Below are positions 9,243 through 19,565 of a stretch of DNA of 64,000 nt, piece after piece. Position numbers and translations under genes: made by a program. Within the stretch, counting starts at the first letter, position 1, and every line of letters begins with the position of its first letter. The stretch lies in the NCBI GenBank assembly GCA_902800525.1, contig CADCEV010000002.1, forward strand, positions 31,695-95,694, written 5' to 3'. Below the pieces are notes generated by a model that was given only the letters and a program-made list of their open reading frames with translations, did no database searches and was not told the origin of the DNA. The DNA comes from an uncultured Bacteroidales bacterium. Lineage in GTDB: Bacteria; Bacteroidota; Bacteroidia; Bacteroidales; Paludibacteraceae.

Positions 9243-9276
9243 CACCGTTTTTTATTTTAAAACTAAAATAAAGCGT

Positions 9277-9705
9277 ATGAAGAATTCTGTTTTGGCCCTT
9301 TTATTGCTTGTATCGGTGGCCGCAAGCGCACAAGTCGAGAACATCTTAGGTGACTGGAAAACGATAGATGACAAAACCGGTGAACGCCGTTCTGTCGTCG
9401 CAATCTATCAGGGATCTGATGGTCTGTACTATGGGAAGATTGCTAAGATGTTGGTTGGAGAACCCGGCTTGAAATGTACGACTTGCAAGGACGAGGACTA
9501 CAATGCGCCGCTCGAAGGGCTTGTAATCATTCGTGGCATGAAGTTTGACGCGAAAGCTAACGCCCTGACCGGAGGAAAAGTGTTAGACCCCGAATCCGGT
9601 AAATTCTATTACGGCAAGATCTATACAAAAGACGGCAAATTAGTTTTGCGCGGCTCTTTGGACAAGGCCGGATTGTTAGGCCGTAACCAAACTTGGGAAA
9701 GATAA
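9277..9705 (+). CDS. DUF2147 domain secreted protein
   Basis: 142 aa from the ATG at 9277, which sits 35 bp after the -7 box; the longer open frame upstream runs through the terminator and promoter and is not coding. A signal peptide (MKNSVLALLLLVSVAASAQ) precedes a small beta-rich domain with GDWKTIDDKTGERRSVVAIY, a Cys pair in KCTTCKDEDYNAPL, and GGKVLDPESGKFYYGKIY, which fit DUF2147. Function unknown; likely periplasmic. First gene of an operon with rdgB 2 bp downstream. Confidence 0.9.
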   Translation: MKNSVLALLLLVSVAASAQVENILGDWKTIDDKTGERRSVVAIYQGSDGLYYGKIAKMLVGEPGLKCTTCKDEDYNAPLEGLVIIRGMKFDAKANALTGGKVLDPESGKFYYGKIYTKDGKLVLRGSLDKAGLLGRNQTWER

Positions 9706-9707
9706 AG

Positions 9708-10325
9708 ATGAAACTGGTATTTGCCTCCAATAACGCGCATAAACTGTCGGAAGTGCGTGCAATCATGCCCGCCGGCGTGGAAGTGCTGAGTCTCCGAGAC
9801 ATCGGCTTTGTGCAAGAAATAGACGAAACGGGAACTACGCTCGCGCAAAACAGCTTGATCAAAGCGCAAGCCGTAATGGACTTCCTCAAGTGCCAAACAC
9901 TCAAGGACGTGGATGGCGTCTTTGCTGACGATACGGGCTTGGAAATTGACGCCCTCAACGGCGAGCCGGGCGTCTATACCGCACGGTGGGCGGAACGCGA
10001 AACAGGCATTCATCTCCCCGAAATGGAGACGTATGCCGCTAATCGCTCAAAAGCCTTGCGTGAACTGGAGGGCAAAGAGAATAGGGGATGCCAATTCAAA
10101 ACGGTCATAACCCTTATCTATACGCGCACGTACGCTGTCACGCAAGTAGAAGGTATCGTGCGCGGAGAAATAACACCTGTCGAACATGGAATAGGCGGAT
10201 TCGGGTATGACCCCGTTTTCAAACCCGAAGGATTTGATAAAACCTTCGGAGAACTGTCTCCTGAAATAAAAAATACTATTAGTCATCGCGCGCGTGCGTT
10301 GCAAGCGCTTATTGAAAAATTATGA
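9708..10325 (+). CDS. rdgB: XTP/dITP diphosphatase (RdgB/HAM1)
   Basis: Hydrolyses non-canonical purine nucleotides (ITP, XTP) to keep them out of DNA. 205 aa from the ATG at 9708; an upstream TTG inside the preceding gene is unlikely. The N-terminal FASNNAHKLSEVRAI, the DDTGLEIDALNGEPGVYTARWA core, and GIGGFGYDPVFKPEG with SHRARAL near the C-terminus are family signatures. The stop overlaps the porZ start by 4 bases (ATGA), indicating coupling. Confidence 0.96.
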   Translation: MKLVFASNNAHKLSEVRAIMPAGVEVLSLRDIGFVQEIDETGTTLAQNSLIKAQAVMDFLKCQTLKDVDGVFADDTGLEIDALNGEPGVYTARWAERETGIHLPEMETYAANRSKALRELEGKENRGCQFKTVITLIYTRTYAVTQVEGIVRGEITPVEHGIGGFGYDPVFKPEGFDKTFGELSPEIKNTISHRARALQALIEKL

Positions 10326-13300
10326 GAATGATTCGGTACATATCCGTTTGGGCATTGGGATTCCTGTGCGTGCTTCCCCTTGCAGCTGAGAATTGGGTAA
10401 CTCATTTCGCTTATAATAATGTGACACAGATTGCTATGTCGCAAGAAATGGTCTATGCCCTGTCCGATGGTAGTTTGTTCGGCGTAAACAAACAAAGCGA
10501 AAAAATAACGACCTATAACCGTTTGTCCGGATTGCATAGTACCGGCATCTCATGCATACACTATGACGAAAAAGGACAGCAACTGCTCATCGCCTATTCG
10601 AACGGAAAAATAGATATCCTGACCAAACAGGGAATGCGTTATATAAGCGATCTCTATAACAAAGATATGACGCAGCGGAAGGATATCTACAATGTCACTA
10701 TTCATGGCCGCATGGCGTACCTCTCTACCCATTTCGGAGTGCAGACATTCGACCTGCGCGAGAATAAACTGGTGGATAGTTACTGGCTTCGACCGGGCGG
10801 CTTGGAGACGCCGATTAAAGATGTAACCATCAAAGGAGACAGCATCTACGCCTTTTCAACGGATAGCCTGTATTGTGCTTCCATGAAAACCAACCTCTCC
10901 GACTACACCGTCTGGAAACGGGAACTCCGCAGTGGACGCATTGCACCGGATCCCGACAAAGGAGTACATTATAAGGACGCCAACAGCGAATGGTACGCCG
11001 GCGGAAGCGAGGGTATTATTCGTTTCAACGAATCTTCCCGTATTACCTATAAACCCCAAGGACCGGTTTCTAACGTCCCCTATCGTATTAACACGTTCGG
11101 TAAAGAAGTATGGGTGGTTCCCGGCGGAAGATGGGCTACGGAATATAAAAGATCCGGAGCTGTAATGCATTACGACGGATATAAATGGACAAACGTGGTG
11201 GCTGACAATATTAAAGCCAAAACGGGACTTCCTGTGAACGACTTCATGAATGTTGCTGTCGATCCCCGTGATCCGAAACATTATTATGTCTCCAGTTACG
11301 GTAACGGACTCTTCGAATTTCAAAACGATACGCTTGTGCGCCAATATCTTACGAATGATGGCGTGAGCACCTTGACTGCTGCGGCTCCGAACGATCCTAC
11401 AAACTACACACGTGTCGATTTGGCTCAATATGACAGCGAGAATAATCTCTGGATGTTAAACGCCGGTACAACTCCGCAAATACATTGCATCGACGTTGCC
11501 GGAAATTGGCATGCACTCCCTGAAATGCTTGATAATGCCCCCCTTAGAATGCCAACTCCAACTGGATTTATAATCGATATACATCAACCCTCCTATAAGT
11601 GGATTTCTATGGGAAGAAATAATACCGGAGTTTGCCGAATCAATGACAATGGAACAACTTGGGATAGTTCGGATGATGAAGTAATCTATCGTTCGCAATG
11701 GATTGATCAATACGGTAAAGAGTACAAACCGTTAGAGATCTATGACTTGAAGCAGGATAGCAAAGGGCGCATATGGATATGTACCAACTTGGGTTTGGCT
11801 TATCTGCCAATCAATTTGGATTTTGCCTTATCCGATGCAATCTTCTTGCCGCAAGTAATGGATAATAATGGCGAGAACCCCATGACTACAATGCCTGTAA
11901 AAACCATCTGTGAGGATAAGAACGGACAACTGTGGGTCGGAACGGATAATTTGGGTATTTATGTGCTCTCTTCGGAAGCTGATGAGATGGTGGCGCATTA
12001 CACAACCGATAACTCCGCTATGCCGGGCAATGGAATTCTTTCTTTAGCTAAAGATGAGCAAGGAATCATGTATGTCGGCACATCGGAAGGCCTCGTAAGT
12101 TATGATGAGAGTGCCTTGCCGACGGAAGATTCACGTGCTTCAAGCAAAGAGAACACTAATTATGGCAGCATGCAGCAGTGGCGGTTGCATTTCTCATATT
12201 CTGATGCTGCACAAATAGTTGGAACCGCCAAAACAATTTACGCGCGAACCAACGGGGGAGCTTTGTGGAGTTTGGATAGAGCTGATGATGCAATCACCTA
12301 TTGGAATAAAGCCAACGGCTTGAACGGATCTGCAATCTCTCAAATTGAGTATGATCAGGCCTCAGGAAAACTGATTATCGGCTATGAAAGTGGCATGATT
12401 GATCTCTTGGACGATGATTCTAAAACGGTTACTTCTATCCCCGATCTGTATGTGAAGTCCGGCTCTATCAACCGAACGATCAACAGCATTTATGCCGGCA
12501 GGAAATATACCTATATGGCTATGCCGTTTGGTATAATCGCGCTTAATGTGAAGAAAGCAGAGATAACAGATACCTATTATATCGGCTCGGAAGCTGCTTC
12601 TGTGAATGTGGAGCAAATCCTCGAATTAGGCGATTCAATCTATGCTTTTGGGGAGAATAAGATGTTCAGCGCTTCATCCAAAGACAACTTGGTGGATTAT
12701 TCCTATTGGCATCAATCATCCGTTCTCACGGACAGACTGCAAAAGGCAGTTGTGTATCGCAATGCAATTTATACCCTGCAACATGATTCGCTCTATCGCT
12801 GGGAGAATAACAAGTGGAATTTGGTTCGAACGGAAGCCTTTTCTTGGATCCATAGCAGCAACAATAAGCTGTTGCTTTGTAACGAACACCATAAGTTATT
12901 CCAACTTACAGACGATAATCAATTGGCAGGTTTGAGTGATCGTTATTATATCAATGATGCGGTTTATACCGAAGGTGAGTACTGGCTTGCTGAATCACGA
13001 TTTGGCTTGATACGCCTCAATACACAGGGGGATAACTATTATCATCCCAGTGGCCCGAATAGTAATGTCGGTTATTCGATGCACGCTGCGCATGGTCAGA
13101 TTTATTCCGCTATTGGAGGACGATGGGCTACCGAATATATCAACGATGCGCGTTTCAATATTTATGATGGAACTAATTGGCGGGGAATATCCGAGACGGA
13201 TATAGAGCCTCATATTGGTCAACGAGCTCTTGATCCGGTTTCCATTGCTGTGGACCCGAAGGATGCCGGACATTTCTATGTGGCTACGTATGGAACAGGT

Positions 13301-14398
13301 GTGTTAGAGTTCAAAGACTATCTCTTCTATAAACAACACACCTTCAGCAATAGTACTTTGCAGCCGGCTAACGCAAATGTTCCTGCTATCTATTTTACCC
13401 GAACGGACGGAGCATTAACAGACGAACAAGGTAATCTATGGGTACTCAATGTTACCGAAATTGGAAAACCTATTCACATCCTTTCGCCCGACGGAAACTG
13501 GCATGCTTCTGCTCCCACTGTAAATGGAAAACCTTTGCGCTTCTACACTCCCGGATGCACTACTATAGACCGCAGAAATAGTGAGTACAAATGGTTTCTG
13601 GATCACCGTGTGGAGACAGGTGTACTCCTCTTCCACGATAAAGGAACGCCAACTTACGGCGGCGATGACCGTTGCGTGAAACGTTCCTCTTTTGTGGACC
13701 AGGAAAATAAAACAGTTACGCCGATTTGTTTCAGAAGTTTGGTACAAGACCATGCTAATCGGGTTTGGATCGGAACGGAAAAGGGTATTATTATCATCCC
13801 TGCCGAGGTGGATTTCTTTACATCCAATCAATGCCGCCGGATTATTATTCCGCGTAATGATGGCTCTAATCTGGGCGATTATCTCTTGGGAGAAGAGCAG
13901 ATCAATTGTATGGCGGTTGACGGTGGAGACCGGATATGGATCGGAACTGAGAATTCGGGCTTGTATTTGATAGAAGACGACACCATTACCGTAGCTCATT
14001 TTACGGAGAATAACAGCCTCTTGCCGTCTAACAAAATCTTGTCTATCGCAATAGAACCGACTACAGGTGAAGTGTTTGTGGGAACGGGAAAAGGTATTGC
14101 CTCTTATCGCAGCGACGCCAGTGAACCGCAAAAGACGATGGAGAGTGCCTATGCTTATCCGAATCCGGTGCGCCCCGGATATGATGGCGTAATCAGTATT
14201 GCCGGATTGATGGATAACACTACGGTAAACATCATCGATGCTGGAGGCAACCTCGTTTGTAAGACCAAAAGCCATGGTGGAACTGCCATTTGGGACGGTA
14301 AACTGTCGGACGGACGTAAAGCTACGCCGGGCGTTTATACAGCCCTCTGCAATGCAAACGGCGGACATACTGTGGTTAAGATCTTAGTCATCCGATAA
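10322..14398 (+). CDS. porZ: PorZ-like T9SS protein, internally duplicated
   Basis: 1358 aa. After a signal peptide (residues 1-22) come two homologous halves, about 23-605 and 618-1270, each a run of beta-propeller blades. Paired landmarks are ENWVTHFAYNN / QQWRLHFSYSD, GGRWATEY in both, YGNGLFEF / YGTGVLEF, and IMYVGTSEGLVSY / EVFVGTGKGIASY. The end (about 1277-1358) is a single type IX C-terminal domain starting YAYPNPVRPGYDG. PorZ of Porphyromonas gingivalis, which acts with PorU/PorV/PorQ to attach anionic LPS to T9SS cargo, is about 780 aa with one such unit. The duplication is plain in the sequence; the name rests on the propeller-plus-CTD plan. Confidence 0.85.
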   Translation: MRMIRYISVWALGFLCVLPLAAENWVTHFAYNNVTQIAMSQEMVYALSDGSLFGVNKQSEKITTYNRLSGLHSTGISCIHYDEKGQQLLIAYSNGKIDILTKQGMRYISDLYNKDMTQRKDIYNVTIHGRMAYLSTHFGVQTFDLRENKLVDSYWLRPGGLETPIKDVTIKGDSIYAFSTDSLYCASMKTNLSDYTVWKRELRSGRIAPDPDKGVHYKDANSEWYAGGSEGIIRFNESSRITYKPQGPVSNVPYRINTFGKEVWVVPGGRWATEYKRSGAVMHYDGYKWTNVVADNIKAKTGLPVNDFMNVAVDPRDPKHYYVSSYGNGLFEFQNDTLVRQYLTNDGVSTLTAAAPNDPTNYTRVDLAQYDSENNLWMLNAGTTPQIHCIDVAGNWHALPEMLDNAPLRMPTPTGFIIDIHQPSYKWISMGRNNTGVCRINDNGTTWDSSDDEVIYRSQWIDQYGKEYKPLEIYDLKQDSKGRIWICTNLGLAYLPINLDFALSDAIFLPQVMDNNGENPMTTMPVKTICEDKNGQLWVGTDNLGIYVLSSEADEMVAHYTTDNSAMPGNGILSLAKDEQGIMYVGTSEGLVSYDESALPTEDSRASSKENTNYGSMQQWRLHFSYSDAAQIVGTAKTIYARTNGGALWSLDRADDAITYWNKANGLNGSAISQIEYDQASGKLIIGYESGMIDLLDDDSKTVTSIPDLYVKSGSINRTINSIYAGRKYTYMAMPFGIIALNVKKAEITDTYYIGSEAASVNVEQILELGDSIYAFGENKMFSASSKDNLVDYSYWHQSSVLTDRLQKAVVYRNAIYTLQHDSLYRWENNKWNLVRTEAFSWIHSSNNKLLLCNEHHKLFQLTDDNQLAGLSDRYYINDAVYTEGEYWLAESRFGLIRLNTQGDNYYHPSGPNSNVGYSMHAAHGQIYSAIGGRWATEYINDARFNIYDGTNWRGISETDIEPHIGQRALDPVSIAVDPKDAGHFYVATYGTGVLEFKDYLFYKQHTFSNSTLQPANANVPAIYFTRTDGALTDEQGNLWVLNVTEIGKPIHILSPDGNWHASAPTVNGKPLRFYTPGCTTIDRRNSEYKWFLDHRVETGVLLFHDKGTPTYGGDDRCVKRSSFVDQENKTVTPICFRSLVQDHANRVWIGTEKGIIIIPAEVDFFTSNQCRRIIIPRNDGSNLGDYLLGEEQINCMAVDGGDRIWIGTENSGLYLIEDDTITVAHFTENNSLLPSNKILSIAIEPTTGEVFVGTGKGIASYRSDASEPQKTMESAYAYPNPVRPGYDGVISIAGLMDNTTVNIIDAGGNLVCKTKSHGGTAIWDGKLSDGRKATPGVYTALCNANGGHTVVKILVIR

Positions 14399-14411
14399 TT
14401 GAAAAAGAAAG

Positions 14412-15926
14412 ATGTTTAGGAAATTTGGTCAGACATATCTCTTCTGGAGTCTGTGTGCTGCCTTATGGTCCACATTGTGTTTCGTTATACCGGACTTTGT
14501 CGATAACCCCGTCGGAAATTGGATTTCTCTATTTTCCGTCGCGGCGTATATTGTTTCCGTGGGAATCTTTCATTTATTGGTTTTATATGTGATAGGGTTC
14601 TACCGCTATGCTTGCGCGGTTCTTTTGCCCCTATATGCTATAGCTGGAGCGGTTTGCTCGTATTATCGTCTTATCTATCATGTCAGTATTACTCCCTTGC
14701 TCTTGGATGCTGCGCTACACACACATGCTCGGGAGGCTGCCGGCGTGGTGTCTGTGTGGCTTGTATTGTGGCTGATTCTAAATTTAGGAATAAGTATTCT
14801 GCTGATAAGGGCGCGTTTTCGCAGAGTAGCACAACCTGTTCCTTTTTGGCACTTCTGCCTCGGCCTGCTGCTTGTCTTTGCATACATGAATGCTATACCT
14901 CGCTTGAAGTCGGCATTGATCATGCGCTATCCCTTGAATATTACTTATAGCATTGCGGAGTATATTGCCGATTTGAATAGGCCTCTTCCTGTCCGTACTT
15001 ATCCCGCACTCGTGGCTGATAACTCGCCGGACTCGATTTTCGTTATCGCTGTCTTAGGGGAAGCTACAAGAGCGGATCATCTGCATCTCAATGGATACGA
15101 TAGGGAAACAACCCCATGTTTGAGCAGAAGGAATGATGTGGTTTCTCTGCCGCATGTCTATTCGCAATACACGCATACAATCGGTAGTATTCCGCATATT
15201 ATAACGCGCGCTGATAGTGCGAATGTAGACGTGGCAAACTCCGAGCATTCATTCGTGTCTCTCTTTGGACAAGCTGGATTTAACACTATTTGGCTCTCTA
15301 ACAAGAATCAAACGAAACCTTTCTGGGCCTTTATGGACGAATCGGATACTGTCTTATATACCGATGCGGCTCGTAAGCAAGCTCTATATGCCAAGTGGTT
15401 AGATGAAGATTTGCTTCCTTTGGTGGATACGTTTATTGCTCAATCGCCGAAACAGTTGTATGTGCTTCATACTATGGGCTCGCATTGGATGTACGATACG
15501 CATGTCTCGGATGACTTGTTCACATTTACACCAACTACTTCTAATCGCGATATCCGGCAAAACACAAAGGAGCAGATCATCAACTCCTATGACAATACGG
15601 TTGTCTATTTGGATGCCTTTATTCAGGCCATTATTAACCGTTTTGAACACTATCCGGCAATTATCTTGTATATCTCCGACCATGGAGAGTCTCTTGGAGA
15701 AGGAGGACGCTATCTGCATGCACAAGAGGACGCCGAGGAGGAAAAGTACCCGGCTGCAATTATATGGTATTCCGATAAATATGCTTCCTTGTATCCTGAT
15801 AAAATAAAAGCGCTTATCCAAAACAAGGACAAGCGCTATCGTACGGATTATTATTTCTATTCCATCTTGTATGCCGCTGGAATGGAAGCGGAAGGAGATT
15901 GCCCGGAAATGAATATTTTCCGTTAA
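14412..15926 (+). CDS. Phosphoethanolamine transferase-like membrane sulfatase-fold enzyme
   Basis: 504 aa. Five membrane segments fill residues 1-165, followed by a periplasmic alkaline-phosphatase-superfamily domain (about 210-490). EptA-type motifs are present: [35 protein letters not shown], and [16 protein letters not shown]. In EptA homologues I know, the residue after GE is the Thr/Ser nucleophile; here it is Ala, with Thr one position later. Members decorate lipid A or surface sugars with phosphoethanolamine. It lies 13 bp after porZ in the same operon, which points to envelope or LPS modification. The 3' end overlaps folE (convergent) by 4 bases. Confidence 0.82.
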   Translation: MFRKFGQTYLFWSLCAALWSTLCFVIPDFVDNPVGNWISLFSVAAYIVSVGIFHLLVLYVIGFYRYACAVLLPLYAIAGAVCSYYRLIYHVSITPLLLDAALHTHAREAAGVVSVWLVLWLILNLGISILLIRARFRRVAQPVPFWHFCLGLLLVFAYMNAIPRLKSALIMRYPLNITYSIAEYIADLNRPLPVRTYPALVADNSPDSIFVIAVLGEATRADHLHLNGYDRETTPCLSRRNDVVSLPHVYSQYTHTIGSIPHIITRADSANVDVANSEHSFVSLFGQAGFNTIWLSNKNQTKPFWAFMDESDTVLYTDAARKQALYAKWLDEDLLPLVDTFIAQSPKQLYVLHTMGSHWMYDTHVSDDLFTFTPTTSNRDIRQNTKEQIINSYDNTVVYLDAFIQAIINRFEHYPAIILYISDHGESLGEGGRYLHAQEDAEEEKYPAAIIWYSDKYASLYPDKIKALIQNKDKRYRTDYYFYSILYAAGMEAEGDCPEMNIFR

Positions 15927-16507
15927 CCCTTAATCAGTTTCAAAAACTCTTCGCGGGTCTCTTGGCGGTTGAAAGCCCCGGTAAAATCAGAGGTCACGGT
16001 CATAGCGTGCTGTTTCTGCACGCCCCGCATCTGCATACACAGGTGCTCCGCCTCAATAACCACCATCACACCTAACGGATTAAGCGTATTCTGAATACAA
16101 TCCTTGATCTGTGTCGTCAGTCGCTCTTGTACCTGTAGCCGGCGCGCATACACATCTACCACGCGCGCAATCTTGCTCAGACCCGTTATACGGCCGTTAG
16201 GAATATACGCCACATGCACTTTTCCGAAAAACGGTAGCATATGATGCTCGCAAAGCGAGTAGAAATCAATATCTTTGACCACTACCATCTGACGGTAGTC
16301 CTCCTCAAAAAGCGCTGAACGAAGAATCGCTTCTGCGTCCTCATGATAACCCTTGCAAAGGAACTGCAACGCCTTACCCACACGCTCCGGCGTCTTCAAC
16401 AAACCCTCACGCTTTGGGTCTTCGCCTATCTGAGCCAGCGTCGCTTCTACGGACTGAGCTATCGCGGCGGTTACTTCCGCTTTCGGTTCAAAATCTTGCA
16501 AACTCAT
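15923..16507 (-). CDS. folE: GTP cyclohydrolase I
   Basis: Catalyses GTP to 7,8-dihydroneopterin triphosphate, the first step of folate synthesis. 194 aa, family-typical. The zinc and active-site segment [22 protein letters not shown] and the RLQVQERLT helix are present, with [14 protein letters not shown] near the C-terminus supplying the later Cys/His region. The start overlaps the SPOR gene stop by 4 bases. Last gene of the kdsA-kinase-SPOR-folE run. Confidence 0.97.
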   Translation of the reverse strand: MSLQDFEPKAEVTAAIAQSVEATLAQIGEDPKREGLLKTPERVGKALQFLCKGYHEDAEAILRSALFEEDYRQMVVVKDIDFYSLCEHHMLPFFGKVHVAYIPNGRITGLSKIARVVDVYARRLQVQERLTTQIKDCIQNTLNPLGVMVVIEAEHLCMQMRGVQKQHAMTVTSDFTGAFNRQETREEFLKLIKG

Positions 16508-16995
16508 TGTATTACTTGTATTTTGTCCCGTACAATATAGGTATCTCCCATCATATTCGGGAACATCTTTACGAACAGTTTCTTGTATTCGCGCGCTTCC
16601 TCATACGTCCGGAAATCGCCCACACGCACTTTCCAGAACGGCGGCAAATACTGCACATAGATTGTGTGCGTCACTTTCTCTTTCAGTTGTGCCTCTAACT
16701 CCAATGCTTCCATCTTAGCTGCTTGTTGCTGGTTAGACGAATAGACCTGCACGCGGAAACCGTCTATCTCCACCAACTCACGCTTGCCGTTGATCGCTAA
16801 ATCTAATAGCACGCCGACAGCCGAATCTTGTACAACTTCCACACCTTTCATCTCGTCCAATAAGTTCGGACGTGTTGCAACCACTGCCGCCGAATCAACA
16901 GCCGCTATGGTATCCATTCTCGCCGCAATCGTATCTTCAGACCACATCTGGACAGCGGCTATCAATACGCAAAATATAACTATTACTCGTTTCAT
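16504..16995 (-). CDS. SPOR-domain protein
   Basis: 163 aa from the ATG at 16995; a TTG 12 bp upstream would add four residues but breaks a clean signal peptide ([19 protein letters not shown]). After an Ala/Val-rich linker, a C-terminal SPOR domain (about 85-163) is recognised by [35 protein letters not shown] and [19 protein letters not shown] domains bind denuded septal peptidoglycan, so a periplasmic role at the division site or in wall upkeep is likely. Coupled by 4-base overlap to folE. Confidence 0.9.
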   Translation of the reverse strand: MKRVIVIFCVLIAAVQMWSEDTIAARMDTIAAVDSAAVVATRPNLLDEMKGVEVVQDSAVGVLLDLAINGKRELVEIDGFRVQVYSSNQQQAAKMEALELEAQLKEKVTHTIYVQYLPPFWKVRVGDFRTYEEAREYKKLFVKMFPNMMGDTYIVRDKIQVIQ

Positions 16996-17012
16996 CCCAA
17001 TTGTCAATTATC

Positions 17013-18710
17013 TTAGTATCTGAACGAACTACCACCGACGAACTCACGCAGGAACGATGTGGGCGGTATCTCGCGCTCGGGTATTGGCACGAAATACTGC
17101 AGGAACTTCAGCAATCTGTGTGCTTCCGTGTATTCCTCGCAGAACTTCGGTACTTCCTGCAAAATCGGTTCGGCATGCCTTTTCAATACCGCAAACTCAA
17201 AGATCAGCGCGGAGTTGAACATCACATCCGCCTCTTCCTGGAACGGATAGACCCATTTCATCTCGCCGCGGATGACCGATGGGCAGCGGGCTATCGTCTC
17301 GCGTGCCGAGAATCCGCGGTACTTGTAATCGCGCACTACCCGGCGCAACAAACGGATATCCGTCGTTGGTATCCAGTTGTGGTTATCAATATTGATGGTC
17401 GTCAACGCCGAAACGAAGATCTTGAATGTCAGGCTCTTATCTACATCCGGCAATACACAAGGGTTCAATGCGTGCAGACCCTCGATCACCAATACCGAAT
17501 CTTTCTGCAACTTCAACTTGCGACCCTTGAACACGCGCTCGCCGATAGTAAAATCGTACGTCGGCAGATCCACTTCCTTGCCGTCTAACAGGTCATGCAT
17601 CTGTTTCTGGAAGAACGGCAGATCTACGGCATGTACGGTCTCAAAATCATATTCTCCGTGCTCATCCTTCGGCGTGTCTACGCGGTTTACAAAATAATCG
17701 TCCATCGACAACACTTCCGGCTTGATTCCATCTACCAATAACTGAATCTGCAATCGTTTGGAGAATGTCGTCTTTCCGGACGAAGAAGGACCGCTGATAA
17801 ACACAATCTTCGGGCGCTTTTCTGCGATAGCATCCGCCGTCTGAGCTATCTTCTTCTCGTGCAACGCCTCGGCTAACTTGATCAACTCAAACGATTTCTT
17901 CGCGTTACATGCAATATTGAAGTCGTTTACATTATTGATTCTCAGCAGTTTGTTCCAACGGTTGTATTCTTGGAAAATGGAGAACATCTTCTCCTGCGGG
18001 ATCGAATCCTCCAAAATAAGCGGGTTGGAGCGGTTCGGAATGCGTACCAACATACCGTCTTTGAACGGCTCAATATCAAACAGCGTGATATATCCGGAAC
18101 TCGGAAGCAGCACATTCGTGTAGTAATCAATGAAATCGCCCATACGGAAATAGCGGCAATATGGGTTTCCGAGCGTCTCAAAGATCGAACTCTCGTTGTT
18201 AAACCGCGCGGCGAACATCTTGATCACCTCTTTTGTCTGCTTCTCTTCCTCATAAATAGGACGGTTTTCTGCGATGATCTGCTCCATTCGTTGCTTGATC
18301 TGTTGAACCATCTCCGGCGTCACCAACGGCGGCTCGGCGGTTGCCAGACACTCATCCGCATCCTTGCTCATATGCCACTGGAGCGTGCAGTAATAGCCCT
18401 TGCTGATCGGATGCTCTACACGTAAGTCCATGCGGGGATATAGTTCATTCACCGCACAAGCCAACACCATGCCTAATGTACGCACGTAAGCACGCATGCC
18501 GCTCGGAGAACTGGCATCCAAAAACTCCACATCTTTGGGCTTGTACAGCAAGAAATCCAAGTTCTCCACTTTGTAATTAACATGCGCCGCAATAATCGGA
18601 TAAGGCAGCTGAATGTGCAGTAGATCTTTCAACTCAATGAGAGATATACCGCGTGGCACCTCATGATAAGTGCGGGTGTTTTTGCAATAAACGGTAATTG
18701 TTGCTTCCAT
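17013..18710 (-). CDS. TGS-domain nucleoside (uridine) kinase
   Basis: 565 aa. The N-terminus has a TGS-like fold (1-60) and a threonyl-tRNA-synthetase-like second domain (about 70-230) without an aminoacylation core, followed by a P-loop uridine-kinase domain from about 290: FISGPSSSGKTTFSKRL (Walker A), SMDDYFVNR, and VLVIEGLHALNP. This fusion is conserved in Bacteroidetes and Firmicutes and is annotated as nucleoside kinase. It probably phosphorylates uridine/cytidine for salvage; the role of the synthetase-like part is unknown to me. It lies 13 bp after kdsA. Confidence 0.92.
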   Translation of the reverse strand: MEATITVYCKNTRTYHEVPRGISLIELKDLLHIQLPYPIIAAHVNYKVENLDFLLYKPKDVEFLDASSPSGMRAYVRTLGMVLACAVNELYPRMDLRVEHPISKGYYCTLQWHMSKDADECLATAEPPLVTPEMVQQIKQRMEQIIAENRPIYEEEKQTKEVIKMFAARFNNESSIFETLGNPYCRYFRMGDFIDYYTNVLLPSSGYITLFDIEPFKDGMLVRIPNRSNPLILEDSIPQEKMFSIFQEYNRWNKLLRINNVNDFNIACNAKKSFELIKLAEALHEKKIAQTADAIAEKRPKIVFISGPSSSGKTTFSKRLQIQLLVDGIKPEVLSMDDYFVNRVDTPKDEHGEYDFETVHAVDLPFFQKQMHDLLDGKEVDLPTYDFTIGERVFKGRKLKLQKDSVLVIEGLHALNPCVLPDVDKSLTFKIFVSALTTINIDNHNWIPTTDIRLLRRVVRDYKYRGFSARETIARCPSVIRGEMKWVYPFQEEADVMFNSALIFEFAVLKRHAEPILQEVPKFCEEYTEAHRLLKFLQYFVPIPEREIPPTSFLREFVGGSSFRY

Positions 18711-18723
18711 CTATATCCTCCTT

Positions 18724-19509
18724 TTATCTGTTCTTCAAACACTGGTCTATCTTCAATGCCTCTTCCAACAACTGCCTCATGTCCGCCAAACGCACTTGAT
18801 TAGCTGCATCGGAAATTGCTTTTTCTGGTTCGGGATGCGTCTCTATGAACAATCCATCTACTCCCACTGCCAACGCCGCACGCATCAAATAGGGTACCAT
18901 CTCTCTGTTTCCGCCGGTTATTCCGGCCTGTGAAGAAGGCTGTTGAACCGAATGAGTCGCGTCAAACACCACCGGACAACCGAAGCGCCTCATCTCTACC
19001 AAAGATGTCATATCGACCACTAATCGTCCGTAGCCGAAAGACGATCCCCGTTCGGTCAGCCATACATGCCCGTTCTTCGCGGCATCCGCTGACACTTGTT
19101 CTATCTTCTCGATAGCGCCTTTCAGGTCCCAAGGTGCCATGAACTGACCTTTCTTCACGTTCACAACACGTCCTGTCATAGCAGCGGCTTGCAGCAAATC
19201 CGTCTGACGGCTCAGAAATGCCGGTATCTGCAACACATCCGCCACTTCGGCTGCTGCCTTGCATTGCCAACTCTCATGCACGTCCGTCACTATCGGCAGA
19301 CCAAACTGCTCCTTCACTTCCTGCAAGATCCTGAGCCCCTCTTCCATGCCGACACCACGGTCAGATGCTGAAGTCCGATTCGCTTTGTCGTACGAAGATT
19401 TAAAATAGAGCTTCACTCCCTTCTCTTCGCAAAGACCGCAGAGCACTTCTGCCGTCTTCATGACCACATCTCTATTTTCTATGGCGCATGGCCCCGCTAT
19501 CAAAAACAT
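18724..19509 (-). CDS. kdsA: 3-deoxy-8-phosphooctulonate synthase
   Basis: Condenses arabinose-5-phosphate with phosphoenolpyruvate to Kdo-8-phosphate for the LPS inner core. 261 aa, slightly shorter than the 284 of E. coli because the N-terminus begins directly at FLIAGPCAIEN. The segments YFKSSYDKANRTS, PIVTDVHESWQ, VNVKKGQFMAPWD and VFDATHSVQQP are family hallmarks. The ATG at 19509 follows an array of 8-bp repeats (19510-19562). Neighbour of kinase, SPOR and folE genes on the same strand. Confidence 0.97.
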   Translation of the reverse strand: MFLIAGPCAIENRDVVMKTAEVLCGLCEEKGVKLYFKSSYDKANRTSASDRGVGMEEGLRILQEVKEQFGLPIVTDVHESWQCKAAAEVADVLQIPAFLSRQTDLLQAAAMTGRVVNVKKGQFMAPWDLKGAIEKIEQVSADAAKNGHVWLTERGSSFGYGRLVVDMTSLVEMRRFGCPVVFDATHSVQQPSSQAGITGGNREMVPYLMRAALAVGVDGLFIETHPEPEKAISDAANQVRLADMRQLLEEALKIDQCLKNR

Positions 19510-19563
19510 AACAATTTATCAGCTTAACAGCTTAACGGTTTAACAGCTTAACAGTTTAACGGT
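19510..19563 (-). repeat. 8-bp periodic array before kdsA
   Basis: Minus-strand units of the type CTGTTAAG/CCGTTAAA repeat about six times and end directly at the kdsA ATG. Sister arrays lie at 20880-20936, 25441-25488 and 49441-49490. Confidence 0.75.
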
Positions 19564-19565
19564 TT

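Noticed and set aside
13436-14368. 310-codon minus-strand ORF opposite porZ
   Set aside because: Antisense to the second PorZ half, which has strong internal homology; no promoter or domain on the minus strand.
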